A stretch of 64,000 bases of DNA from an uncultured Prevotellaceae bacterium (GTDB taxonomy: Bacteria; Bacteroidota; Bacteroidia; Bacteroidales; Muribaculaceae). The notes below the pieces were generated by a model, which was not told the DNA's origin, did not search any database, and saw only the letters and a list, made by a program, of their open reading frames with translations. Both the position numbers and the translations under genes were made by a program. This document shows positions 25,387 to 33,133 of the stretch, one piece after another. The stretch covers positions 118,978-182,977 of the forward strand of contig ONMF01000007.1 of assembly GCA_900318865.1 (NCBI GenBank). Reading direction: 5' to 3'. The stretch's first letter is position 1. Each line of letters starts with the position of its first letter.

Positions 25387-28143
25387 ATGAAACTAAGACT
25401 GATTATGCTACTGGCCTTGTTCGCGTGCTTGCCTGCCCTGGCACAGCGCACGGGCGTGCAAGGCGTGGTGGTCGATGCCAAGAGTGGACTGCCTGTGGCA
25501 GGAGCAACTATCATGCTCGATGCGCAGGGCAACACGGTGACGACAGGTCCCAACGGCGATTTCTTGATTTCGGATGCCGCGGCAGGCTCCGACGAAATCA
25601 TTGTGCTGGGATACGGTTACAAAGATTTGAGCCGAAAAGTCCAGATTTTTGGCAATGCCGTGGAGAATCTGGGCACCATCAAACTGGAGCCGTCCGATTT
25701 CAATGCCACCGATGAAGAGAGCCAGTCATTCAGCGACGTCATCCTCTCGGAAAGTGAGCTTGAAGACGAAGAGGGCAATTCGCAGAGCGTGGCCACCCTG
25801 ACCGGTGCCAGCGACAATCCATTCTATCAAGCCGCGAGCTACGACTTCAGCCTGATGAGATTCCGCATCCGTGGATACAAAAACGAGTACACGCGCACCT
25901 CTATCAACGGCATCAACTTCAATGAGCCGATGCGCGGCTTGTTCAACTTCTCCATGACCGGCGGCTTGAACCAGGCGTTCAAGAGCAAGAGCATCGGCAT
26001 GGGGCTGGAGGCAACAAGCTACGACTTTGGTGCCGTGGGTGGAAGCAACAACATCCTCACCTTTGCCAAGGATTACGCACCTGGCTTCCGCGGCAGCGTG
26101 GCCTACACCAATGGCAACTACCGCTACCGCGGCATGGTGACCTACAGCACCGGCCTGATGCCCAACGGATGGGCCATGACGGTGAGTGCCGTGGGACGCT
26201 ACGCCGACGAGGGTGTGTTCCCGGGAACCTTCTACAACAGCTGGGGCTACTTCCTGGCACTGCAAAAGGTTTTCAACTCGCACCACAGCATCGCCCTGAC
26301 CACCTTCGGCGCACCCACCAAGCGCGCCAGCAACCGTGCCGTCACACAAGAGGCCTACGACCTTGCCGGCAGCAATATGTATAACGCCAACTGGGGCTGG
26401 TCCGACGGCAAGAAACGCAACTACAAAGTGGTGGAATCGTTCTCGCCCACCGTTATCCTCAACTGGCTGTGGACGCCCAAGATGGGCACCTCGCTCAACA
26501 CCGGCGCCGCATTCCAGAAATCGTTCTACTCGTCGGCCGACTTGAACCGCGGCAACAACCTGCCCGACATCAAGCCCGACTACTACAAGTACCTGCCGTC
26601 GTACTACACCGACCCCGATGTGAACGCCTATTACACCGACCTGTGGCAAAACAGCGAGGACATGCGGCAGGTGGACTGGGATTTGGCCTACCGAACCAAC
26701 CACCTCAACAACATCGAGGCCGCGCACCTGGGACAAGAGAAAAGCGCCGGATACATCCTTGAGAAGCGCCACAGCAACATTGCCATGGCTATGCTCAACT
26801 CTACCCTCAACACCCGCATCTCCGACAAGGTGACCCTGCAGGGCGGCATCATGGGCAAATACACACGCGGCTCCTACTACAAAACCCTGAAGGACCTGCT
26901 GGGAGGCACTTTCTGGAGCGATATCGACACCTATGCCGAGCGTGACTTCCCCGGCGATGCCAACGTGGCTCAGAACGACCTGAACAACCCCAACCGCAAA
27001 ATTTACGAGGGCGACCGCTTCGGTTACGATTACGACATCCATTCGCTCAACGCCAACATTTGGAAGCAGTTTGTCTTCAATCTGCCCAAGTGGGACATCA
27101 GCTACAGCCTGAAGGCCGACTACACGGTGTTCTGGCGCCACGGACACATGCTCAACGGACGCGCGCAGAACAACTCCTACGGACGCGGCAAAAAGCACGA
27201 GTTCATCACCGCCGCCTTCAAGGCCGGCGCCACCTATAAACTCGATGGCCGCAACCAGTTCTCGGCACACATCTACTACGGCACCGAGGCACCCCTGCCC
27301 AACAACGCTTTCGTGTCGCCGCGCATCAAGGACGATGTCATCGCCAACCTGCAAAGCGAGAAGATTTTCTCAGCCGACCTGGGATATGTGATGAACTACC
27401 GCCTTTTCAAGGCTTCGGTGACCGCATTCTACACCGACATGCGCAACGGCACCGAGCGCACCGCTTTCTATGACGACCAGTACAGCTCGTTCATGAACTA
27501 TGCACTCACCGGCGTGCACAAGGTGCACAAGGGTGTGGAAATCGGCGTGAGCTACAAGCTGTCATCGTCACTCACACTGAGTGGAGCAGCCAACATCGCC
27601 CGCTATCAGTACAAGAACCGGCCGCTGGGAACACGCAGCATCGAAAACGGCTCCATCCCCGATGTCACCACCGAGGTCTACCTGAAGAACTACTATGTGA
27701 GCGGCACACCGCAAGAAGCCTATACCATTGCCCTGAACTGGGCCGGCCCCAAGATGTGGTTTGTGGAAATCAACGGCACCTGGATGAATCGCTCTTACAT
27801 CGACCTGTCGCCCATCCGTCATGAGAAAATGGACGACCTCTACAAGCAGGCCGACAACATGCAAGACCTGGAACGCATGCTCCAGACCATCACCACGCAG
27901 GAGAAACTCAACGAAGCCTTCGTGCTGGGCGCAAGCATCGGGCATGTGATTTACTTGAACCGCCGCGCGTCGCTCAACCTGAACCTGAGCCTGGACAACA
28001 TCCTGAACAACAAGAACATCCAGACCAGCGGATTCCAGCAGGGACGCTTCGACTACAAGAACTACACCACCACCCGCTTCCCCAACAAGTACTACTATGC
28101 TCAGGGATTCAAGATGTTCCTCAACGTGGGCGTGCGGTTCTAA
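25387..28143 (+). CDS. TonB-dependent receptor with CarboxypepD regulatory-like domain
   Basis: 918-residue outer-membrane receptor. Seen: signal peptide ending LPALAQ, an N-terminal carboxypeptidase-regulatory-like Ig domain (GVQGVVVDAKSGLPVAGATI ... PNGDFLISD, 23-105), a plug (about 130-245) with FRIRGYKNEYTRTSINGI, and a long beta barrel ending FLNVGVRF with a terminal Phe typical of barrel proteins. It lacks an obvious SusC signature and is followed by a DUF5689 lipoprotein instead of SusD, so it is probably not a glycan-utilisation pair. The imported substrate is unknown. A weak -7 box TAATTTTG stands at 25300-25307. Confidence 0.93.
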   Translation: MKLRLIMLLALFACLPALAQRTGVQGVVVDAKSGLPVAGATIMLDAQGNTVTTGPNGDFLISDAAAGSDEIIVLGYGYKDLSRKVQIFGNAVENLGTIKLEPSDFNATDEESQSFSDVILSESELEDEEGNSQSVATLTGASDNPFYQAASYDFSLMRFRIRGYKNEYTRTSINGINFNEPMRGLFNFSMTGGLNQAFKSKSIGMGLEATSYDFGAVGGSNNILTFAKDYAPGFRGSVAYTNGNYRYRGMVTYSTGLMPNGWAMTVSAVGRYADEGVFPGTFYNSWGYFLALQKVFNSHHSIALTTFGAPTKRASNRAVTQEAYDLAGSNMYNANWGWSDGKKRNYKVVESFSPTVILNWLWTPKMGTSLNTGAAFQKSFYSSADLNRGNNLPDIKPDYYKYLPSYYTDPDVNAYYTDLWQNSEDMRQVDWDLAYRTNHLNNIEAAHLGQEKSAGYILEKRHSNIAMAMLNSTLNTRISDKVTLQGGIMGKYTRGSYYKTLKDLLGGTFWSDIDTYAERDFPGDANVAQNDLNNPNRKIYEGDRFGYDYDIHSLNANIWKQFVFNLPKWDISYSLKADYTVFWRHGHMLNGRAQNNSYGRGKKHEFITAAFKAGATYKLDGRNQFSAHIYYGTEAPLPNNAFVSPRIKDDVIANLQSEKIFSADLGYVMNYRLFKASVTAFYTDMRNGTERTAFYDDQYSSFMNYALTGVHKVHKGVEIGVSYKLSSSLTLSGAANIARYQYKNRPLGTRSIENGSIPDVTTEVYLKNYYVSGTPQEAYTIALNWAGPKMWFVEINGTWMNRSYIDLSPIRHEKMDDLYKQADNMQDLERMLQTITTQEKLNEAFVLGASIGHVIYLNRRASLNLNLSLDNILNNKNIQTSGFQQGRFDYKNYTTTRFPNKYYYAQGFKMFLNVGVRF

Positions 28144-28216
28144 ACCCAATCCTTTCATATAAGCCAAAACTATCAACCACATTACAAACGATAATAACAA
28201 TAACAACATAAACACT

Positions 28217-30508
28217 ATGAAACGTATCAATTTCTATCTTAGCATGTTGTTCATGTTGGTGGCGTTCACGGGCTGCAACGACAAGTTCGACACACCGCCC
28301 TTGGTGGTGCCCACCGCCGAGCACACCCCCAATATGACCATCGCCGAGTTCAAGGCCAAGTACTGGCAGGACGCGGTCAACTACATCGACACCGTCAAGG
28401 AGGACATCGTCATCCACGGCTATGTGAGCAGCAGCGACGAGAGCGGCAACATCTACAAGGCCCTCTACATTCAAGACGAGACCGGTGGCCTCACCATCTC
28501 CATCAACCAGAGCGGACTGAACTCATCCTATCGCTACGGACAAGAGGTCGTCATCCCCATGAAAGACCTGTTTGTGGGTAAGTACAACGGCCAGCAGCAA
28601 CTGGGATTTCCGCAGTACTACACCCAGGGCAGTGTGTGGGAGGCCACGTTCCTTCCCTTTGAGATGTGGGAAGCCGCAGCCGAAATCAACGGCCTGCCCG
28701 ACCCCTCGAAGGTTGACACCGTCACCGTTTCCATCGCCGACTTCCAGGGCAAGACCGACGGCGAGACTCTGCGCAAGTGGGAAGGCCAGCTGGTGCGCAT
28801 CAATGGCGTAAAGTTTCAGGAAGCCGACGGAACGGCAACCTTCGCCAACGAAGACGCCACCACCAACCGCACCCTTATTGATGCCAACGGCAACTCACTG
28901 GTGGTGCGCAACAGCAACTACGCCAGCTTCCGCGCCGACATGCTCCCCATGGGAGAAGGCGATGTGGTGGGCCTGCTCAGCTACTACGCCACCAGCAACA
29001 CCCGTGCCGGCACATGGCAGCTCTATCTGCGCGATGCCGACGACTGCATCGGCTTCACCACCGACACCAAAGGCCTGCTGAAGAACCCCTATTCGGTGGA
29101 AGACGGTATCACCTATCAGAACAGCGGACGCAGCGGATGGGTCGAGGGCTACATGGTGGGCGCCGTGGCACCCGAAATCACTTCGGTGAGCGGCAACGCC
29201 AGCATTGAGTGGCAAGCTCCCACCACGCTCGACAACACACTGGTCATCGCACCCGAGCCCGACTGCAAGGACATCAGCAAGTGTCTGGTGGTGGCTCTGC
29301 CGCAGGGCAGCAAGTTCCGTCAGCAGGCCAACCTGCGCGACAACGAGGCCCTCTACAAGACCAAAATCTATGTCAAGGGAACCTTCGCACCGTTCATGGG
29401 GACCCATGGTATCACCGGCAACAGCGGCTCTACCGACGAGTTCCAGCTCACCATCGTGGTGGGTGGCCTCACCGAGCTCGAGGAAGGATTCGAGAACGGC
29501 ATCCCCGAAGACTGGTTCAATGTGAAGGTGAAGGGCGACAAGGCTTGGTACAAGACCTCCTACGACAATAACGCCTACGCCGCCATGACAGGCTACAAGG
29601 GCACTCCGCCGTTCGATTCATGGCTCATCACCCCGGCGCTCAACATCAAGGACGCCGCCAACAAGATTCTCAACTTCCGCACTCAGGTCAACGGATATGG
29701 CAGCACCACCAGCCACTTCGAGGTGTATGTGCTCGACAACTCCGACCCCGAGAAAGCCACCGTCAAGGCTAAACTCAATCCCACCATCGCCACAGCTCCC
29801 GCCAGCGGCTACAGCAGCTGGGCACAGAGCGGCGACCTGGATTTGAGCGCTTACAACGGCACCTACTTCATCGGCTTCCGCTTTGAGGCAACCAGCGACG
29901 CCAACTACGCTACCTGGTGCGTCGATGATGTGAAATTCGGCAAGGGCAGCGGCGGCAGTGAGCCCACTCCCGATCCCGGACCCACTCCCGCGTCGGGCAC
30001 TCGTGGCGACTTCGAGACGTTCAACAACGGTGAAGCCATCGGCACCTATGGCACCTACTCCAGCACCCAAGGCTGGAAGGCCGTGAACTGCAACATTCTG
30101 AGCGGTGGCGACCAAGACTCGAACCCCGTGTTCACATTTATCGGTCACAGCGATGCCAACCCCAGCGCATGGGCCATGGCTCCATGTCTCAACGGCAAGA
30201 CATCGACCGTGGGCACCCTCACTTCCCCCACCTTGAAGAATGGTATCACCAAGCTTGAATTCAAATACGGTGCAGCCTATAACGAAACGGCCATCTCGTT
30301 CCGCGTCGACATCAAGCAAGGCGCCAAGGTGGTCAAGACCTACACTGTGACCAAGAATCCGGTCACCAAGTTTGAGGTTTACAGTTTCAGTGAAACGATG
30401 GACGTGAGCGGCGATTTCGTGATTGAAATCACCAACCTGTGCCCGTCGGCCTCGACATCCAACAAGGACCGCGTGGCCATCTGGAACATGAACTGGGTGA
30501 ACAAATAA
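28217..30508 (+). CDS. DUF5689 / choice-of-anchor-type surface lipoprotein
   Basis: 763-residue lipoprotein. Seen: signal ending AFTGCN with Cys20, an OB-fold-like DUF5689 part (about 36-260: IVIHGYVSSSDESGNIYKAL, LYIQDETGGLTI), a second lectin-like module of choice-of-anchor-J type (LEEGFENGIPEDW ... PPFDSWLITPAL), a Pro-rich linker (GSEPTPDPGPTPASG), and a C-terminal beta module (FETFNNGEAIGTYGTY to the end). Lies 73 nt after the TonB receptor, so it is probably its surface partner. In Bacteroidota DUF5689 proteins often accompany receptors and secreted nucleases, and the OB-like fold hints at nucleic-acid binding; that is inference only. Confidence 0.8.
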   Translation: MKRINFYLSMLFMLVAFTGCNDKFDTPPLVVPTAEHTPNMTIAEFKAKYWQDAVNYIDTVKEDIVIHGYVSSSDESGNIYKALYIQDETGGLTISINQSGLNSSYRYGQEVVIPMKDLFVGKYNGQQQLGFPQYYTQGSVWEATFLPFEMWEAAAEINGLPDPSKVDTVTVSIADFQGKTDGETLRKWEGQLVRINGVKFQEADGTATFANEDATTNRTLIDANGNSLVVRNSNYASFRADMLPMGEGDVVGLLSYYATSNTRAGTWQLYLRDADDCIGFTTDTKGLLKNPYSVEDGITYQNSGRSGWVEGYMVGAVAPEITSVSGNASIEWQAPTTLDNTLVIAPEPDCKDISKCLVVALPQGSKFRQQANLRDNEALYKTKIYVKGTFAPFMGTHGITGNSGSTDEFQLTIVVGGLTELEEGFENGIPEDWFNVKVKGDKAWYKTSYDNNAYAAMTGYKGTPPFDSWLITPALNIKDAANKILNFRTQVNGYGSTTSHFEVYVLDNSDPEKATVKAKLNPTIATAPASGYSSWAQSGDLDLSAYNGTYFIGFRFEATSDANYATWCVDDVKFGKGSGGSEPTPDPGPTPASGTRGDFETFNNGEAIGTYGTYSSTQGWKAVNCNILSGGDQDSNPVFTFIGHSDANPSAWAMAPCLNGKTSTVGTLTSPTLKNGITKLEFKYGAAYNETAISFRVDIKQGAKVVKTYTVTKNPVTKFEVYSFSETMDVSGDFVIEITNLCPSASTSNKDRVAIWNMNWVNK

Positions 30509-30530
30509 GACCTTTTGGTCATCAATAGAC

Positions 30531-30571
30531 AAGAGCGCCTGCCGCGATTTCTGCGGCAGGCGCTCTTTGTT
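30531..30571 (+). terminator. Rho-independent terminator, perfect 15-bp stem
   Basis: Stem AAGAGCGCCTGCCGC / GCGGCAGGCGCTCTT with a 7-nt loop followed by TGTT. It ends the receptor/lipoprotein unit and could also serve the convergent gene that ends at 30601. Confidence 0.85.
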
Positions 30572-30600
30572 CAACGGTTGATGAGGTGGCGGTGGGCCGG

Positions 30601-31374
30601 TTATTGCACTTCCTGCATAGCCTGGCTAATCGATTCCATAAATGCGGGAGACGTCATCAAAATGACTATTCCCACCACTACCGACAGCAACATGATTACC
30701 AGTGAGATCAGTGTCCACGTCTTGGCGCTTTTCGACGACTCCTGGGCGGTGAACATATCGCCGCGCTCATAAGCGCTCTTCACCTTGCCGGCATTGACAA
30801 GAGCCACAATGCCGGTTATAAAACTGATGGGGTTACAGCAGCACAGAGCGCTCAAAATGACAATCAGCACCGACTCGGTCATCCAGTTCTTGGGAATCGC
30901 GGGCAATGGCTGGGCGTACTGCGGCTGGGCATACTGGGGCTGGGCATATCCGCCACTGGGCTGGCCCTGCTGATAGGGTTGCTGCTGGGGCTGGTAGGCC
31001 TGTTGTTGCTGGGGCTGGTAGGCCTGCTGCTGAGGCTGGTAGGCCTGCTGTTGCTGGGGCTGGTAGGCTTGCTGTTGCTGGGGCTGGTAGGCCTGCTGTT
31101 GCTGGGGCTCATAAGCCGGTTGCTCGGGTTGATAGGCTTGCTGCTCGGGTTGGTAAGCCGGTTGCTCGGGTTGGTAAGCCGGTTGCTCGGGCAGCACCGC
31201 CGGCTGGGGCTCGATGCCCAGCAGTGGCATCAACTCGGGCACTTGCCCGGCGGCAGTCCAGTTCTCCATCGTTTCGCACCACACCTGCGAGTTGACGGTC
31301 ATGCCGTGCGCCAGCAGTTCATTCACCTCGAAGGGGCCTGCGGGCTGGCCATTTTCTGCAATGTAGTATTTCAT
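30601..31374 (-). CDS. GYF-domain / Gln-rich repeat / CD225 (dispanin) membrane protein
   Basis: 257-residue protein. Seen: N-terminal GYF_2-type domain (MKYYIAENGQPAGPFEVNEL ... VWCETMENWTAAGQVPEL, 1-50), a long Gln/Pro/Tyr-rich repeat region (about 62-145, units close to QAYQPQQQ and PAYQPEQ), and a C-terminal CD225/dispanin-like module with two spans (SVLIVILSALCCCNPISFIT and TWTLISLVIMLLSVVVGIVI) flanking the VNAGKVKSAYERGDMFTAQESSKSAK segment. GYF domains bind Pro-rich peptides, so the repeats could be a ligand in the same protein. Membrane protein of unknown role, common in Bacteroidota. Confidence 0.85.
   Translation of the reverse strand: MKYYIAENGQPAGPFEVNELLAHGMTVNSQVWCETMENWTAAGQVPELMPLLGIEPQPAVLPEQPAYQPEQPAYQPEQQAYQPEQPAYEPQQQQAYQPQQQQAYQPQQQQAYQPQQQAYQPQQQQAYQPQQQPYQQGQPSGGYAQPQYAQPQYAQPLPAIPKNWMTESVLIVILSALCCCNPISFITGIVALVNAGKVKSAYERGDMFTAQESSKSAKTWTLISLVIMLLSVVVGIVILMTSPAFMESISQAMQEVQ
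30975..31190 (-). repeat. In-frame Gln/Pro/Tyr-coding tandem repeats
   Basis: Imperfect tandem repeats of about 21-27 nt coding (minus strand) for units near QAYQPQQQ and PAYQPEQ inside the GYF-domain gene. Copy number could vary between strains by slippage. Not a CRISPR array: no spacers, and the frame is kept. Confidence 0.8.
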
Positions 31375-31415
31375 AAGTCAAGCGTAATAATTAGTTGTGT
31401 GTTTAGGATGATTAA

Positions 31416-31451
31416 GAAAAAAACCGCAGGGCATGCCTTGAGCATGCCCTG
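31416..31451 (-). terminator. Rho-independent terminator of the CoA-transferase gene
   Basis: Perfect 10-bp stem CAGGGCATGC / GCATGCCCTG with a 5-nt loop; on the minus strand it is followed, after CGG, by a run of seven T. Lies 10 nt beyond the stop of the gene ending at 31461. Confidence 0.88.
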
Positions 31452-31460
31452 GGAGAAACA

Positions 31461-32957
31461 TTATTTACCGAAGTTCACCTTGCGCATATCGCCTTCTTTA
31501 ACGAGAGCGCTGTGGAAGGCCAGTGCGATGTCGGGATCCATGAGCACATGCCCGCCCCGCTTCTCGCACAGATGCAGATACTCGCGCAGCAGCGGCCGGT
31601 AGACGGGGTGTGCGGCTTTCTCGATAATCTCGTGTGCGCACTGGATGGGATCCTTGAAGCGCAGGTCGGCCACGCCTTGGTCGGTAACGATGATATCCAC
31701 CGAGTGCAACGTGTGGTCCACATGGGTGACCATGGGAACGATGGTGCTGATGCAGTCGTCCTTCTTGATGCTGGGGCACATGAAGATGGACGTGTAGGCA
31801 TTGCGGGTGAAGTCGCCCGAGCCGCCGATACCGTTCATCAGTCGGGTGCCGCCCACATGCGACGAGTTGATGTTACCGAACAGGTCGGCCTCGATGGCAG
31901 TGTTCATCGAGATGACGCCGATGCGGCGAATCACCTCGGGGTTGTTCGAAATCTCGCTGGGACGCATCAGCAGCTTGTCGTGCAGCTTGTCAACATTGGC
32001 AAAGAATTCCATCATGGCCTCGTGCGAGAACGTCATGGAGCACGTCGAGGCAAATTTGCATCGTCCGCTCTCCAGCAGCTTGAGCACGCTGTCCTGCACC
32101 ACCTCGGTGTACATCTCGAAGGGCGGAATCTCGGTACTCGACTCCAGTGCGTCGAGCACAGCGTTGGCGATATTGCCCACACCGCTCTGGATGGGGAGGA
32201 ACGTCTTGGGCATGCGGCCTTGCTTCATCTCGTTGATGAGGAAAGCGCACACGTTCTCGCCGATGCGGCGTGTGGTGTCGTCGACAGGAGTGAAGGCCTC
32301 TTCCTTGCCCAGCGGCATGGACGTGGGCACCACGCCTATCACCTTCTTGGGGTCGACATGGGCGGTCACTGTTCCGGCACGGTCGTGAGCGGAGTAGATG
32401 GGAATCTCGCGGCGGCATGGCGGGTCCAGGGGCACATAGATGTCGTGCAGCCCGCGGATGCTCTCGGGAATCTGGTCGTTCATCTCGATAATCACCTTGT
32501 CGGCCACCTTCAGCCATGTGGGGCTGTTGCCCACAGCTGTTCCGAGAATCAAGTCGCCCTCGTCGGTGATACTCTGCACCTCGATGATGGCGATGTCCAT
32601 CTTGCCATAATAGCCATAACGGAACTCCTGTGCCATCTCACTCAGGTGACGGTCGTTGTAGTGCAACTCGCCGGCGTTGATGTGCTTGCGCAACTCGGGC
32701 AGCGACTGATAGGGCGCGCGGAAATTGAGCGCATGGGCACGCGACAACTCACCGTCGGTGTAGTCGTTGGTCGACGCACCGCTGAACAGGTTAATCCTGA
32801 ACTCGCGTCCCGCCTCATGCTCTCGGCGAGCTTTTGCGGCGATAGCCACAGGCACTTTTTTAGGGTTACCGGGAATGGTGAATCCCGACACACCGATGGT
32901 GTGACCGTTTTGTACAAATTCGGCAGCCTCTTCAGGCGTAAGAATAGGATAAATCAT
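31461..32957 (-). CDS. Acetyl-CoA hydrolase / succinyl-CoA:acetate CoA-transferase family
   Basis: 498-residue cytoplasmic class I CoA-transferase (Cat1/ACH1 group). Seen: GFTIPGNPKKVPVAIA near the N terminus, the GVGNIANAVLDAL segment, the catalytic glutamate in MYTEVVQDS (about E285), the GGSGDF loop of CoA binding, and the DHTLHSVDIIVTDQGVADLR block. Full length for the family. In fermenting Bacteroidales this enzyme swaps CoA between succinate and acetate (or propionate) during succinate/propionate fermentation. Own promoter at 33011-33042 and own terminator, so monocistronic. Confidence 0.92.
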   Translation of the reverse strand: MIYPILTPEEAAEFVQNGHTIGVSGFTIPGNPKKVPVAIAAKARREHEAGREFRINLFSGASTNDYTDGELSRAHALNFRAPYQSLPELRKHINAGELHYNDRHLSEMAQEFRYGYYGKMDIAIIEVQSITDEGDLILGTAVGNSPTWLKVADKVIIEMNDQIPESIRGLHDIYVPLDPPCRREIPIYSAHDRAGTVTAHVDPKKVIGVVPTSMPLGKEEAFTPVDDTTRRIGENVCAFLINEMKQGRMPKTFLPIQSGVGNIANAVLDALESSTEIPPFEMYTEVVQDSVLKLLESGRCKFASTCSMTFSHEAMMEFFANVDKLHDKLLMRPSEISNNPEVIRRIGVISMNTAIEADLFGNINSSHVGGTRLMNGIGGSGDFTRNAYTSIFMCPSIKKDDCISTIVPMVTHVDHTLHSVDIIVTDQGVADLRFKDPIQCAHEIIEKAAHPVYRPLLREYLHLCEKRGGHVLMDPDIALAFHSALVKEGDMRKVNFGK

Positions 32958-33010
32958 GTTTTTGAAGTTATTTTTGTAGGTTTAATTAGTTAGTTCACCA
33001 ATAATCACTG

Positions 33011-33042
33011 CAAAGATAAGGCAAACCGAACACATTCACAAA
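33011..33042 (-). promoter_or_regulatory. Promoter, TTTG - 20 nt - TATCTTTG
   Basis: On the minus strand TTTG (33042-33039), exactly 20 nt, then TATCTTTG (33018-33011), 53 nt ahead of the CoA-transferase start. Full match to the Bacteroidota consensus. Confidence 0.75.
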
Positions 33043-33067
33043 TTTGTTTTGCTTTTGCTGAAACTCA

Positions 33068-33104
33068 TGCCGGTGGCTGGGCAGAGTAGCCCGGGCCACC
33101 GGCA
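33068..33104 (-). terminator. GC-rich hairpin after rnr, possible terminator
   Basis: Stem TGCCGGTGGC / GCCACCGGCA around a 17-nt loop, 30 nt beyond the rnr stop. No T-tract directly follows on the minus strand, so it may be an imperfect terminator or an mRNA 3' end stabiliser. Confidence 0.45.
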
Positions 33105-33133
33105 TCCGTCTTCAATGCCTTGCCTTTATACCA

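Noticed and set aside
25726..27354. 542-codon open frame on the minus strand
   Set aside because: Antisense to the TonB receptor; Val/His-rich shadow.
30975..31190. CRISPR-like short repeats
   Set aside because: The repeats are contiguous, in frame and code for Gln/Pro/Tyr units within a protein; no unique spacers and no cas genes.
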